From: UBA1858 sp963976865 | GTDB taxonomy: Bacteria > Pseudomonadota > Gammaproteobacteria > UBA4575 | Direction of reading: 5' to 3' | Assembly (NCBI GenBank): GCA_963976865.1 | Contig: CAXBLY010000003.1 | Coordinates: forward strand, 1-64,000 | Length of the DNA: 64,000 bases | In this document: positions 45,082 to 52,870 of the stretch, in pieces | How the letters are laid out: each line of letters begins with the position of its first letter | Position numbering within the stretch: position 1 is the stretch's first letter | Program-made: the position numbers and the translations under genes | Notes under the pieces: generated by a model | What the model saw: the letters and a program-made list of their open reading frames with translations, nothing else | What the model was told of the DNA's origin: nothing | The model's database searches: none

Positions 45082-45786
45082 CTACTCATGCAAGTTTATA
45101 TCATCGACGTCTTTAAACGACTTTACAATTTCTACAGACTTGTCATTGAAGGTAACAGATTTATCTGCCCAACTAATATTAAGATCATTATTAATAGGAA
45201 CAACTTTGGATTTTCCAAATAACCAGTTACCTGTATTGAGAATCATATTTGCTAAATTCCATTGTTTGTCATCAAAGATAAAATCTTCAATTTTACCGAT
45301 TTGACCATCGGAGGCAAAAGCATCGTAAGTGCTTATTTCCTTGCATGAGCGAAGGTGATTTTTGGTTTCAATACCCTGATCATCGCTAAGATTGATATCC
45401 GGTTTATCAACTGGCGACAGTGAACCATAAGGATCGGGATACGTGCCCCATAAATTCGGTCCTAGCCAGTACATGTTGTAGCCATAATATTTGTAGTACT
45501 GACGTTCATATTCTCTTGAGACAGGAGCGTCGGAATCCAGTAGTGGACTATTCTCAATTTCAGATTTGCTTAAGCGCAGTGAGAGTAGGTTATTCTCAAG
45601 CTCTGACTGTATGACAGCGGTAGGGGAAATAAGCACTTTTCGTTCACTAAGCCAGGAACTTGTATCAACAACGATGTACCTGATCACCCAGGTACTGTCA
45701 TCCAGAATAAAATCTGCACATTCTCCAAAATCTCCATCTATTGCTGAAATGCTTTGGCTGTAATATTGACTAACTTTATTTAACAT
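45082..45786 (-). CDS. Two-PRC-barrel-domain protein
   Basis: 234 residues with two PRC-barrel units: about 8-75 (GDFGECADFILDDSTWVIRYIVVDTSSWL) and about 150-215 (GQIGKIEDFIFDDKQWNLANMILNTGNWL). Between them is an aromatic linker rich in Tyr, Gly and Pro. Such proteins are found in stress and envelope clusters and bind partner proteins. AAGGAA precedes ATG 45786. It is driven by a sigma-54 promoter at 45847-45862 and is divergent from the EF-hand operon. The similar but more divergent protein at 52032-52619 suggests a family. Confidence 0.85.
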   Translation of the reverse strand: MLNKVSQYYSQSISAIDGDFGECADFILDDSTWVIRYIVVDTSSWLSERKVLISPTAVIQSELENNLLSLRLSKSEIENSPLLDSDAPVSREYERQYYKYYGYNMYWLGPNLWGTYPDPYGSLSPVDKPDINLSDDQGIETKNHLRSCKEISTYDAFASDGQIGKIEDFIFDDKQWNLANMILNTGNWLFGKSKVVPINNDLNISWADKSVTFNDKSVEIVKSFKDVDDINLHE

Positions 45787-45846
45787 CACTATTCCTTATA
45801 TTTTCACGAAGCTTTATTTTGTGTGTAGATAACCACAATTTTTTCA

Positions 45847-45862
45847 TGCAGGTAAGGTGCCA
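45847..45862 (-). promoter_or_regulatory. Sigma-54 promoter of the PRC-barrel/DUF2254 operon
   Basis: On the minus strand TGGCACCTTACCTGCA fits the consensus with a C at the first base of the -12 element. Confidence 0.72.
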
Positions 45863-45962
45863 TTAAATGACTGTATACATCAAGTTCATTTCTGAAAATA
45901 TCATGCTCTAAGTATATTACAGCAATCGTAATGTGCATATTCACCATAAACTAATCTCACTG

Positions 45963-45978
45963 TTGTTCAAATGAACAA
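45963..45978. promoter_or_regulatory. Shared palindrome between divergent sigma-54 promoters
   Basis: TTGTTC-AAAT-GAACAA contains GTT-N6-AAC, a relaxed form of the GGTT-N6-AACC element. It lies about 75 bases from the promoter at 46052 and 100 from that at 45862. Confidence 0.45.
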
Positions 45979-46051
45979 TAACCAGTGTGTGAAAAAGACT
46001 TATTGCGAATACTATTTGAGAGAATGGCTATATAGCAGTGAATATGCGAAG

Positions 46052-46067
46052 TGGCACTATCTGTGCA
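46052..46067 (+). promoter_or_regulatory. Sigma-54 promoter of the EF-hand/DUF1328 operon
   Basis: TGGCACTATCTGTGCA has a perfect -24 element and GTGC at -12, 37 bases before ATG 46105. Confidence 0.75.
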
Positions 46068-46104
46068 TAAATAGTATTGAAGTGACAATTTGCGGTGTTT
46101 GAGA

Positions 46105-46524
46105 ATGAAAAAATCAATACAAATAGTTCAGGCATGTTTATGGATGAGCTTGCTATCAGGATATCCATTACTTGCAGATGACAGTTCAGTTGTACAGTCA
46201 TCAGACTATCAACATCAGTTTTTAGCGATTGACCATGATCAGAATGGTTATATTTCAAAACTGGAATCTTTGTCTGAATTACCGCTTAGTGATTCTTACA
46301 ATAACTTTGACTTGAATAACGATGAGCGTATTTCTGCCAAGGAATTTCGTCCGTATTTTAATATTCGGTATGGCGCTATCGCTAATGCTAAACCTAGCGA
46401 GGGTGCAGAAATTGTTCCTGGCAAAGAAAATTCATTTTATTTGTTGGATAAAGACAAAAATGGTGTGATTACGATAGATGAATTTTCAGGAATTAAGTTA
46501 AAAAATTGTGAGGCTGAATCATAG
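46105..46524 (+). CDS. Exported EF-hand calcium-binding protein (second copy)
   Basis: 139 residues with a signal peptide (cleavage after LLA near 25) and three EF-hand loops (DHDQNGYISKLE, DLNNDERISAKE and DKDKNGVITIDE). It shares the RYGAIANAKP loop and layout with the protein at 42944 but is shorter and less conserved. Start: a TTG at 46090 is in frame; ATG 46105 is used because it begins the signal peptide. First gene of an operon with the DUF1328 gene and two coiled-coil genes, transcribed from a sigma-54 promoter. Confidence 0.85.
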   Translation: MKKSIQIVQACLWMSLLSGYPLLADDSSVVQSSDYQHQFLAIDHDQNGYISKLESLSELPLSDSYNNFDLNNDERISAKEFRPYFNIRYGAIANAKPSEGAEIVPGKENSFYLLDKDKNGVITIDEFSGIKLKNCEAES

Positions 46525-46555
46525 TAAACAAGCTAAATATTAAGGAGAAAATATC

Positions 46556-46723
46556 ATGTTAACGTGGGCATTGTTGTTTTTTATTGTTTCAATTGTCTCA
46601 GGTGTACTCGGATTTTACGCAATTGCAGGTACTGCGGCACTGATTGCCAAAATACTGTTTTTTGTATTTCTAATAGCATTTTTAATTGCGATTGTAAGAG
46701 GCAGGACAAGGCCGATTGCTTAG
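46556..46723 (+). CDS. DUF1328 (YtjA-like) small membrane protein, second copy
   Basis: 55 residues with two membrane helices and the family pattern MLTWALLFFIVSIVSGVLGF, YAIAGTAA and a basic tail. AAGGAG is well placed before ATG 46556. About half of its residues match the copy at 31716-31880. Located 31 bases after the EF-hand gene and before a coiled-coil stress-type gene, consistent with one operon. Confidence 0.9.
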   Translation: MLTWALLFFIVSIVSGVLGFYAIAGTAALIAKILFFVFLIAFLIAIVRGRTRPIA

Positions 46724-46792
46724 TGACAATTGCATAGTAATTATGATGACTAGTAAAGAATATATATTTTTTAATAAGCAGGAGATATGAAT

Positions 46793-47077
46793 ATGGGTAT
46801 GAAAGAAGCATATGAGAAAAAGATAACTTCACAACTGGATTCCTGGAATGCGGAACTTGACAAGTTAAAAGCCAAGGCTGACAAAGCTGAGGGTGACGTT
46901 CAGTTGGAATACTATAAGCAAATTGAGGAAATTAGGACAATGCAGGCTACTGCACATGAAAAACTAAATGAACTCAAAGACGCTAGTGATGACGCCTGGG
47001 AAGACTTGAAAGCTGGTGTTGATAGTGCATGGAATTCACTAGGAAATGCGTTAAAGGACGCATCTTCAAGATTCTAA
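46793..47077 (+). CDS. Coiled-coil stress-type protein (sll1863-like)
   Basis: 94 residues, almost all helix, with heptad repeats and the family pattern SQLDSWNAELDKLKAKADKAEG, YYKQIEEI, AHEKLNELKDASDDAWEDLKAGVDSAWNSL. Relatives of cyanobacterial sll1863 are stress-linked; the mechanism is unknown. No signal peptide is present. Start: ATG 46787 lies two bases after AGGAG, whereas ATG 46793 has normal spacing. It precedes an exported coiled-coil protein of the same type at 47128. Confidence 0.75.
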   Translation: MGMKEAYEKKITSQLDSWNAELDKLKAKADKAEGDVQLEYYKQIEEIRTMQATAHEKLNELKDASDDAWEDLKAGVDSAWNSLGNALKDASSRF

Positions 47078-47127
47078 CGGAATCAAATAGCCAAATATCA
47101 TATTTAAATTAAACACGGAGAATCGAA

Positions 47128-47601
47128 GTGAATTATAGTTATACAGGCAAGAATATAGTAATGATTACGTTTCTTACTTTGCTGCTAGTTGTTTTTGGCA
47201 CCAGCCATGCTGGCTCAGATGCTGAAACAACTTCTTTTGAAGAAGTCAAAGACGACACACAGGAGTTACTCAGTTCATTGAAAGACTATAGCGCAGACAA
47301 AAAAGATGTGGCTGTAGAGAAATCCAAACAAGCCTTGCATAGGCTGGATGAACGCATTGAAAAGCTTGAAGAGGGTGCTGAGCAAAGATGGAGTGAGATG
47401 AGCGATGATGCAAGACAAAAATCCAGAGAAAGTCTGGAAGCATTGCGAAATCAGCGCGCTGAAGTTGCAAAGTGGTACAGGAGTATGAAAGAAAGTTCTG
47501 GCGAGTCTTGGGGACATGTTAAGTCCGGGTTTTCAGATGCTTATCAGGCTATGTCCGATACCTGGGAGCGGGTTGAAGAGGAGTTTTCTGAGAGCAGCTA
47601 A
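47128..47601 (+). CDS. Exported coiled-coil stress-type protein
   Basis: 157 residues with a signal peptide (core IVMITFLTLLLVVFG, cleavage after SHAG near 29) and a long coiled coil with the same WSEMSDDARQKSRE- and SWGHVKSGFSDAY-like periodic segments as the sll1863-like protein upstream. It is predicted to sit in the periplasm as a helical rod. GTG start with GGAG upstream. It ends the operon and is followed by a hairpin before convergent genes. Confidence 0.75.
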   Translation: MNYSYTGKNIVMITFLTLLLVVFGTSHAGSDAETTSFEEVKDDTQELLSSLKDYSADKKDVAVEKSKQALHRLDERIEKLEEGAEQRWSEMSDDARQKSRESLEALRNQRAEVAKWYRSMKESSGESWGHVKSGFSDAYQAMSDTWERVEEEFSESS

Positions 47602-47624
47602 TAATAATTTGTAATGTACAAGAG

Positions 47625-47664
47625 AAGCACAAAGTTGTTATTTTTATCCTATGGCTTTGTGCTT
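47625..47664. terminator. Hairpin between convergent operons
   Basis: AAGCACAAAG (47625-47634) pairs perfectly with CTTTGTGCTT (47655-47664) around a 20-base loop. U-rich sequence on the plus side is broken, so termination efficiency is uncertain. Confidence 0.55.
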
Positions 47665-47737
47665 TGTCTCTTTCTGGTAAATGCCTGATTAAGGGATTTT
47701 CTACTAATTCTCATAAGGAATAAAAATGAAATAGTAA

Positions 47738-48040
47738 TTATTGTGTATTCCTTATTTTATCAATTAACCCTGCTTTATTTAAACGGCTTCTACCTTTAAT
47801 ATTTAACTGTTTCGCACGATTATATAATTCATCCCTGGTTCTGTCTTCAAGTCGTGAATTAGGGTTCCCTGTCCCCATGGTTGTCTTATTACGAGTTTTT
47901 TCATTTAGTCTTCTGTGTTTGTTTACAACACGTGCAGCTATTTCTTTCGCCGTCTGGTTTTGTTCGCCATCACGTACCAGGCTATCTTTTATGTGTCTGT
48001 ATTGACGTTTGTCTTTGTTGCGCCACTCATTCTGAATCAT
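47738..48040 (-). CDS. Small basic SAP/Rho-N-like protein
   Basis: 100 residues, strongly basic. The N-terminal half matches a widespread family (NEWRNKDKRQYRHIKDSL, then AKEIAARVVNKHRR and NKTTMGTGNPNSRLEDRTRDELY), and the C-terminal 35 residues form a Rho-N/SAP-like helical unit (LYNRAKQLNIKGRSRLNKAGL). Relatives are annotated as plasmid-stabilisation or Rho-N domain proteins; nucleic-acid binding is likely. It lies 17 bases after the proline-rich gene in the operon starting at 48663. Confidence 0.75.
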   Translation of the reverse strand: MIQNEWRNKDKRQYRHIKDSLVRDGEQNQTAKEIAARVVNKHRRLNEKTRNKTTMGTGNPNSRLEDRTRDELYNRAKQLNIKGRSRLNKAGLIDKIRNTQ

Positions 48041-48057
48041 GAAATATCCTCTGTGGT

Positions 48058-48255
48058 TTATGCAATGCGTTTAGGTTTAGGTTTTCCTGGTTCCTTTATG
48101 GGGGGTGTTGGTTTCTTCTCTGGTGGCAAATCCGGGTCACCTGGCGGTATTACTGGATCTTTTGGATCTTCAGGTTTCACAGGATCACCTGGTGGCATAG
48201 GTATCTGTGATGATTTGCCGTTGTGAGTCACTACCGTGTTGTGATTGTTATTCAT
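48058..48255 (-). CDS. Small proline-rich protein
   Basis: 65 residues, about one third proline, with PPGDP, PEDPKDP and PPEKKPTPP repeats and a basic end. No secretion signal or domain is seen; it should be extended and disordered. AGGAG is well placed before ATG 48255. Located between the STAS-like gene and the basic small protein, in the operon driven from the sigma-54 promoter at 48701-48716. Low complexity prevents any functional call. Confidence 0.65.
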   Translation of the reverse strand: MNNNHNTVVTHNGKSSQIPMPPGDPVKPEDPKDPVIPPGDPDLPPEKKPTPPIKEPGKPKPKRIA

Positions 48256-48303
48256 GATGATCTCCTAAAAATTATTTAAAACTAATTAATTATCTTTAAA
48301 CTA

Positions 48304-48663
48304 TTATTTAAGCCAATCGATAGCTTCTGATTTATTGATATGGTCAAAGTGTTTTACTTCTGAATCAATAAACAGCTTTATTAGTTGTGACAGCATCATT
48401 ACATTGTTGTTGTCTGATACTACTGCTACCTTATTAAGAATTTTTCCTTTTTCTCGTATTACTTCCAGATGTGCCTTAAAGGCTGATAGATCTTTCCAGT
48501 GTGGAACAGATTCAGTGTCGACCAATAAACCCTTTATCAGATTCCCTTCGTTAATATAGTTATCAATTGCATCAGATAAGCTCTTGAGGTCGTTTTTATT
48601 CAATTCACCTTTTGGCATTAAATATAAAATATGATCGCTTTTATTGATTTCTATCTCCATCAT
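48304..48663 (-). CDS. SpoIIAA/STAS-like domain protein
   Basis: 119 residues forming a single STAS-type fold: the first strands HILYLMPKGELNKNDLKSL, the YINEGNLIKGLLVDTESV strand and loop, the helix DLSAFKAHLEV and the KVAVVSDNNN strand. This fits the SpoIIAA-like family (PF11964), often beside stress genes. No phospho-Ser motif is obvious. Start: an in-frame ATG at 48717 lies upstream of the sigma-54 promoter and is excluded; ATG 48663, with AGGAAC upstream, is preferred. It heads a three-gene operon. Confidence 0.8.
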   Translation of the reverse strand: MMEIEINKSDHILYLMPKGELNKNDLKSLSDAIDNYINEGNLIKGLLVDTESVPHWKDLSAFKAHLEVIREKGKILNKVAVVSDNNNVMMLSQLIKLFIDSEVKHFDHINKSEAIDWLK

Positions 48664-48700
48664 AATCATGTTCCTTTTTGTATGGCTTAATACATAACAA

Positions 48701-48716
48701 TGCAAGGACCAAGCCA
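48701..48716 (-). promoter_or_regulatory. Sigma-54 promoter of the STAS-like operon
   Basis: On the minus strand TGGCTTGGTCCTTGCA has GG-N10-GC with one change in the -24 element. Start near 48690. Confidence 0.72.
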
Positions 48717-48792
48717 TATTGCAAACACATGAATAGTTTGTCGTTTATGAGTCATCATGTCTGTATCCTTATACTTCTGGTTACAGTTACTC

Positions 48793-48822
48793 AACTTAAT
48801 GGTTTATATCAACCATTAAGTT
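48793..48822. promoter_or_regulatory. Perfect 12-bp palindrome between two divergent sigma-54 promoters
   Basis: AACTTAATGGTT and AACCATTAAGTT flank TATATC. The core GGTT-N6-AACC recurs at 3295, 42671 and 52871. It lies 56 bases from the plus-strand promoter and 77 from the minus-strand one, an enhancer position. Best candidate for the binding site of the activator encoded at 50556-52031. Confidence 0.7.
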
Positions 48823-48877
48823 CATATAAACCATGCAATGTCGTGTTGGCGTTAACTTTAAACCCTATTGGACTTGC

Positions 48878-48893
48878 TGGCATACTTGTTGCT
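48878..48893 (+). promoter_or_regulatory. Sigma-54 promoter of the superoxide dismutase gene
   Basis: TGGCATACTTGTTGCT fits the -24/-12 consensus. Start near 48904, leaving a 20-base leader to ATG 48924. Confidence 0.8.
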
Positions 48894-48923
48894 GATTCTT
48901 AGTTAACAAAGGAGAATTAAAAA

Positions 48924-49520
48924 ATGAAATTTGAAAAGATTAAACTACCTTATGCATACGATGCGCTTGAGCCGCATATATCCTCAGATACCGTAAAAAC
49001 ACATTATGATAAGCATCATCAAGGTTATGTGAATAAGTTGAATGACAGCGATCTGTCAAAGTTTAAACAGGACACTTCTCTTGAAGATATTATTAAAAAT
49101 GAAAAAGGCAGTATTTATAATAATGCTGCACAAATACTAAATCATGATTTGTACTGGCAGAGTATAAACCCTGAAAGTGGTGGCCAGCCCTCATCCGCAC
49201 TTGAACAAGTTATTAACGCTGAATTTTCATCCCTGGATGAATTCAGAAAAATGCTATTCGATGCAGCAATCAGTGAATTTGGATCTGGTTGGGCATGGCT
49301 GGTACTGGATGCATCAAAAAAGCTTAATATCATAAGTACTACTGATGCAGTTAACCCGTTAACCAAAGGTTCTACACCATTGTTTGTTATTGATGTCTGG
49401 GAGCATGCTTATTACCTGGATTACAAAAACAAACGTGCAGAATATATTAATGCGGTTCTTGATCACCTTATAAACTGGGACAATATCGAAGAGCGTTACA
49501 GTAATAACTTAAGTCCATAA
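48924..49520 (+). CDS. sodB: Iron superoxide dismutase
   Basis: 198 residues of the Fe/Mn SOD family. Metal ligands His27, His74, Asp157 and His161 (HYDKHH, NHDLYW and DVWEHAYY) are all present, and Gln70 in AAQILNHDLYW favours the iron type. It removes superoxide in the cytoplasm. AAGGAG lies upstream. Unusually it has a sigma-54 promoter and the palindrome described at 48793, so it belongs to the same regulon as the STAS-like operon transcribed away from it. Confidence 0.93.
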   Translation: MKFEKIKLPYAYDALEPHISSDTVKTHYDKHHQGYVNKLNDSDLSKFKQDTSLEDIIKNEKGSIYNNAAQILNHDLYWQSINPESGGQPSSALEQVINAEFSSLDEFRKMLFDAAISEFGSGWAWLVLDASKKLNIISTTDAVNPLTKGSTPLFVIDVWEHAYYLDYKNKRAEYINAVLDHLINWDNIEERYSNNLSP

Positions 49521-49523
49521 GTC

Positions 49524-49539
49524 TGGCATTTATGTTGCA
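49524..49539 (+). promoter_or_regulatory. Sigma-54 promoter between sodB and the reductase gene
   Basis: TGGCATTTATGTTGCA fits the consensus and starts four bases after the sodB stop. The start would be near 49550. No clear palindrome of the GGTT-N6-AACC type was found upstream, inside sodB. Confidence 0.65.
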
Positions 49540-49786
49540 GCATATTTGATGAGTTCAAAGCAATGCTGAGGAGATGATGTTCCATGACTTATTTTGTAAG
49601 TTCTATATTAATAATGTCCGCATTGTTTCAAGGAAAATATCGGTCAGTAATGGAGTCATAATGATTGTTGATGCTGTTGTTATTCCATAATTTTCATAAT
49701 CACACTATGAAAATCGAATTTTACCAATTGTTTGAAAATATCAGAACAATCAAATACACACATATATATATGAAACGGGAATACTA

Positions 49787-50449
49787 ATGTCAGAACTGTT
49801 ACATACAACCAGAATATTACAGATACAACAAGTCACACATGATGTTAAACGCTTTGTTTGCGTCAGACCTACACAATTTGAATTCAGAGAAGGGCAGGCA
49901 GTTGAAGTCAGTATTGCTAATAAAGGATGGGAAGATAAGTCGCGTCCATTTACACTAACATCAGTTCCGACTGATGGTGTTATGGAATTTGTTATTAAAA
50001 TCTACAAATCACATGATGGTGTTACCAGGCAGTTGGACAAGTTAAATGTTGGCGCTGATTTATTAATATCCAACCCTTTTGGTGCGATTGAATATAAAGG
50101 CTCCGGCATATTCATTGCTGGTGGTGCCGGAGTTACTCCATTTATATCAATACTGAGATCATATCACCATGACGAAAACAGAGTGATATTCAGTAATAAA
50201 ACGCCTCAGGATGTTATTCTGGGTGCTGAGCTTGAATTATTATCGAATGGGAAGCTGACTAATGTGTTTACTGAAAAAGCACCTACCGGCGATAACTGTC
50301 AGAGAATTGACAAGTCATATTTGTCCGAATCTATTGATAATTTTGATCAGCAATTTTACGTATGTGGGCCACCTGTGTTTACAAAAGATATTAATTCGCA
50401 TCTGGAAGAATTAGGCGCCAACGCAGCCAGCATATCCCTGGAAAAGTAG
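49787..50449 (+). CDS. Ferredoxin-NADP reductase-like flavoprotein
   Basis: 220 residues of the ferredoxin-reductase fold: FAD-binding SRPFTLTSVP near residue 52, the connecting strand LLISNPFGAIEYKG, NAD(P)-binding FIAGGAGVTPFISIL near 110, and the CGPP motif at 197. It transfers electrons between NAD(P)H and an unknown partner. No Fe-S domain is attached. Its neighbours (SOD and stress-like proteins) suggest a redox-repair or detoxification role. It lies 266 bases after sodB, with its own sigma-54 promoter in that gap. Confidence 0.85.
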   Translation: MSELLHTTRILQIQQVTHDVKRFVCVRPTQFEFREGQAVEVSIANKGWEDKSRPFTLTSVPTDGVMEFVIKIYKSHDGVTRQLDKLNVGADLLISNPFGAIEYKGSGIFIAGGAGVTPFISILRSYHHDENRVIFSNKTPQDVILGAELELLSNGKLTNVFTEKAPTGDNCQRIDKSYLSESIDNFDQQFYVCGPPVFTKDINSHLEELGANAASISLEK

Positions 50450-50555
50450 TGGGAATGAATCTGACTTCTATTTGTTAGCTACAACCACGTTAATTATGTG
50501 ATAAAATTTTCGCAACTATAATTTCACCTCTAATTATTTCTCCAGGGTTATCCAT

Positions 50556-52031
50556 ATGGCAAAAAGCTTTGCAATTGTTGGGTGCTCATCAGAATTTAGC
50601 AAAAAAATAGTCAAGATAGCCAAATCATATTCGTATGCATGTGAAGAGTACTCTGACTTTGATGATTTCAGATCTGCATTTGAATCTGATACTACCAATT
50701 CAATAGTTGTGATACTGGATCTGCATAAAATAGATAAATCCAATATTGCCAGCGTTACAGAATTACTTCATTCAGGCCAGAATTATTTCGCAACAGTTGT
50801 CATTCAGGATGAAATTGAACAGTCTATTTTAGATGACATTGAAGAAGTCACTGATTACGATATCAGGTCCTGCGATGAACCGACTGAGTTAAAGAAGATA
50901 CTGGCGCGTGCTTCAAGATTAGCAGTCGTCCGGCGTAAACTTGAAAACACCAATGTTGTAAATAAAAAACAACATACAGTCGAAGCTTTTCTTGGGCGTA
51001 GCTCTGAAGCAATGAATGTTAGAGCGATGCTGAAAAAATTAATTAGTGCACCAATTTCAAGTGTATTTATCAGTGGAGAAACTGGTACAGGAAAAGGCCT
51101 GACGGCGCGTATTCTGCATAATCAGGACCCTCATCAAACAGGCTCATTAATAGAAGTAAATTGCTCGGCAATTCCAAAAGACCTGATGGAGTCTGAGTTA
51201 TTTGGACATGAAGCCGGTTCTTTTACTGGAGCTAAAAAGACACATCGAGGTTATTTGGAACAGGCCAATGAAGGCACGCTATTCCTGGATGAAATTACTG
51301 AAATGGATGTTGAATTTCAGGCCAAGTTACTCAAGGCGCTTGAAGACCGGGTAATAAGAAGAGTAGGTGGAGAGAGGGATATTAACATTGATGTGTCAAT
51401 TATTGCTGCCACCAATCGCGACCCACTCAAAGCAATTGAAGATAACCAGCTGCGTGAAGATCTCTATCATCGCTTGAATGTATTTTGTCTGAACTTGCCG
51501 GCATTGAGAGATAGAAAGGAGGATCTGCTGGATTTAGTCCCTTCTATTGTGGAAGAGTATAATAAAAAATCTGGCAAACATGTGACAACGATTGAAGATT
51601 CGACGTGGGACACCTTAACTAAATATGATTGGCCTGGAAATATAAGAGAATTGAGAAATGTTATAGAGCGTTGTGTATTATTTTCAGAAAGTGAAGTGTT
51701 TTCTGCCAAATGGATGAGTCTCGAATGCGATAATATTGATAACGTTAATGGCGAAATCCAGTCATCAAGATGTTTGTCTAATAATGACCTGATGTTGTCA
51801 GACCTTGATATAGAAACATCTTCAGTAATAGCAGAAGGCGAGTGCCCATCAGATACTCCAAAATATACATTTCTGTTGAATGGATCAACGTCTCTGGATG
51901 ATATGGAGAAAGAGATAATCCGGTTAGGATTGAATTCAATGAACGGAAATGTCACTGAAACAGCACGCTTGTTAAATATCAGCAGAGAAAAACTAAGGTA
52001 TCGAATCAAAAAATATAAGATAGATGCTTAG
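50556..52031 (+). CDS. Sigma-54-dependent activator with a degenerate receiver domain
   Basis: 491 residues: a receiver-like domain (1-125) that keeps Asp55 (VVILDL) but has no acidic pair (VGCSSE) and no conserved Lys; an AAA+ domain with Walker A GETGTGKG (174-181), the sigma-54 contact loop GSFTGA at 221-226 instead of GAFTGA, and Walker B GTLFLDEI (240-247); and a C-terminal Fis-type helix-turn-helix (about 455-490). It activates sigma-54 promoters by ATP hydrolysis; phosphorylation control looks unlikely. It lies at the centre of the cluster of sigma-54 promoters at 42.9-52.8 kb and is the obvious regulator. Confidence 0.92.
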   Translation: MAKSFAIVGCSSEFSKKIVKIAKSYSYACEEYSDFDDFRSAFESDTTNSIVVILDLHKIDKSNIASVTELLHSGQNYFATVVIQDEIEQSILDDIEEVTDYDIRSCDEPTELKKILARASRLAVVRRKLENTNVVNKKQHTVEAFLGRSSEAMNVRAMLKKLISAPISSVFISGETGTGKGLTARILHNQDPHQTGSLIEVNCSAIPKDLMESELFGHEAGSFTGAKKTHRGYLEQANEGTLFLDEITEMDVEFQAKLLKALEDRVIRRVGGERDINIDVSIIAATNRDPLKAIEDNQLREDLYHRLNVFCLNLPALRDRKEDLLDLVPSIVEEYNKKSGKHVTTIEDSTWDTLTKYDWPGNIRELRNVIERCVLFSESEVFSAKWMSLECDNIDNVNGEIQSSRCLSNNDLMLSDLDIETSSVIAEGECPSDTPKYTFLLNGSTSLDDMEKEIIRLGLNSMNGNVTETARLLNISREKLRYRIKKYKIDA

Positions 52032-52619
52032 TCAATTCTGATTTATTACAGCATTATAATAATCTGTAATTATTTCTGAATCTTTGTTGTGTAAAGTTCC
52101 TCCGCGTATACAGACACTGGGACTCGATTTGATAGTTTTATTCGTATGCTTTGTGTGTACACATTTACTTATCCAGTCAATATACTCAAGATGAATTGTC
52201 GGAATGATAATGTCTCTGCCTGATAGAGGTATCCAGTTTCTTGAGTCTGAAATTATTAATGGTACAGACCAGGATGCAGTATCAATTATAACCTCTTTTA
52301 TGTGACCTAATTTTCTACCATCACTTATTAAGCTTAATTCAAATATATTGGACAATAATCTGTCATCACTGCTGGATTCATCTTTGCTCGGGCCTGGTGT
52401 TTTCTTGATTGATATTGAGAGGGGCTGGTCATCTTTACTCTTGGTTATTTCAATTAACTGAGGGTTAAGTAAACTATTGCCTGATGTAGTGCCAGCATTG
52501 TGAGTTATAACGCACTTCGAAATCTCCCATGTATTGCGGTTTACGAGCAGGTCACTAATTTTATAATGTTGTCCCGCGTAACTGATGGGCTCAATTAATT
52601 TATTTAATGTAATCAGCAT
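52032..52619 (-). CDS. Divergent PRC-barrel-like protein
   Basis: 195 residues with two barrel-like units: about 10-75 (YAGQHYKISDLLVNRNTWEISKCVITH) and about 100-155 (DGRKLGHIKEVIIDTASWSVPLIISDSRNWI), resembling the PRC-barrel pattern of the protein at 45082 though weakly. The function is unknown. It ends with its stop directly adjacent to the stop of the sigma-54 activator gene, with no spacer between them. It may be transcribed from the sigma-54 promoter at 52796. Confidence 0.6.
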   Translation of the reverse strand: MLITLNKLIEPISYAGQHYKISDLLVNRNTWEISKCVITHNAGTTSGNSLLNPQLIEITKSKDDQPLSISIKKTPGPSKDESSSDDRLLSNIFELSLISDGRKLGHIKEVIIDTASWSVPLIISDSRNWIPLSGRDIIIPTIHLEYIDWISKCVHTKHTNKTIKSSPSVCIRGGTLHNKDSEIITDYYNAVINQN

Positions 52620-52643
52620 GTCTGAAAGGTAAAACTTAAGATA

Positions 52644-52772
52644 CTAATGGTTGCAGAAAGATGTAATATATTTTTCTGGGTTTAGCATCGCTATACTATC
52701 TTTTATGTATAAGTCAGCAATAGTGTCCTGGTTTTCAGTTCCCTGATTTGTGTTTTGCATTTTTATTCTCAT
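52644..52772 (-). CDS. Possible small ORF (42 aa)
   Basis: A frame from ATG 52772 gives 42 polar residues with no signal or domain; an ATG four codons on (52760) is possible. The ribosome site is weak. Its placement between the sigma-54 promoter at 52796 and the PRC-barrel-like gene supports a real leader gene, but chance cannot be excluded. Confidence 0.35.
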   Translation of the reverse strand: MRIKMQNTNQGTENQDTIADLYIKDSIAMLNPEKYITSFCNH

Positions 52773-52795
52773 TGCTATGTATGTATAACAATACA

Positions 52796-52811
52796 AGCAA
52801 ATGCCATTCCA
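52796..52811 (-). promoter_or_regulatory. Sigma-54 promoter candidate
   Basis: On the minus strand TGGAATGGCATTTGCT has GG-N10-GC with a strong -12 element and a weaker -24 element. It lies 60 bases downstream of the palindrome at 52871-52884. Confidence 0.6.
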
Positions 52812-52870
52812 GTTATTTCAATGGCAATACAACTGTAGCGCATTATTTTTAACGAAAATCTGAATTTTCA

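Noticed and set aside
45930..45955. ATATTCACCA shared with the 3315 palindrome and a site near 35420
   Set aside because: The matches are short and their positions relative to genes differ; likely chance in AT-rich DNA.
49577..49690. Short frames after the sigma-54 promoter at 49524
   Set aside because: An AGGAG is present, but the 27- and 38-residue products have no recognisable feature and differ with the start chosen.
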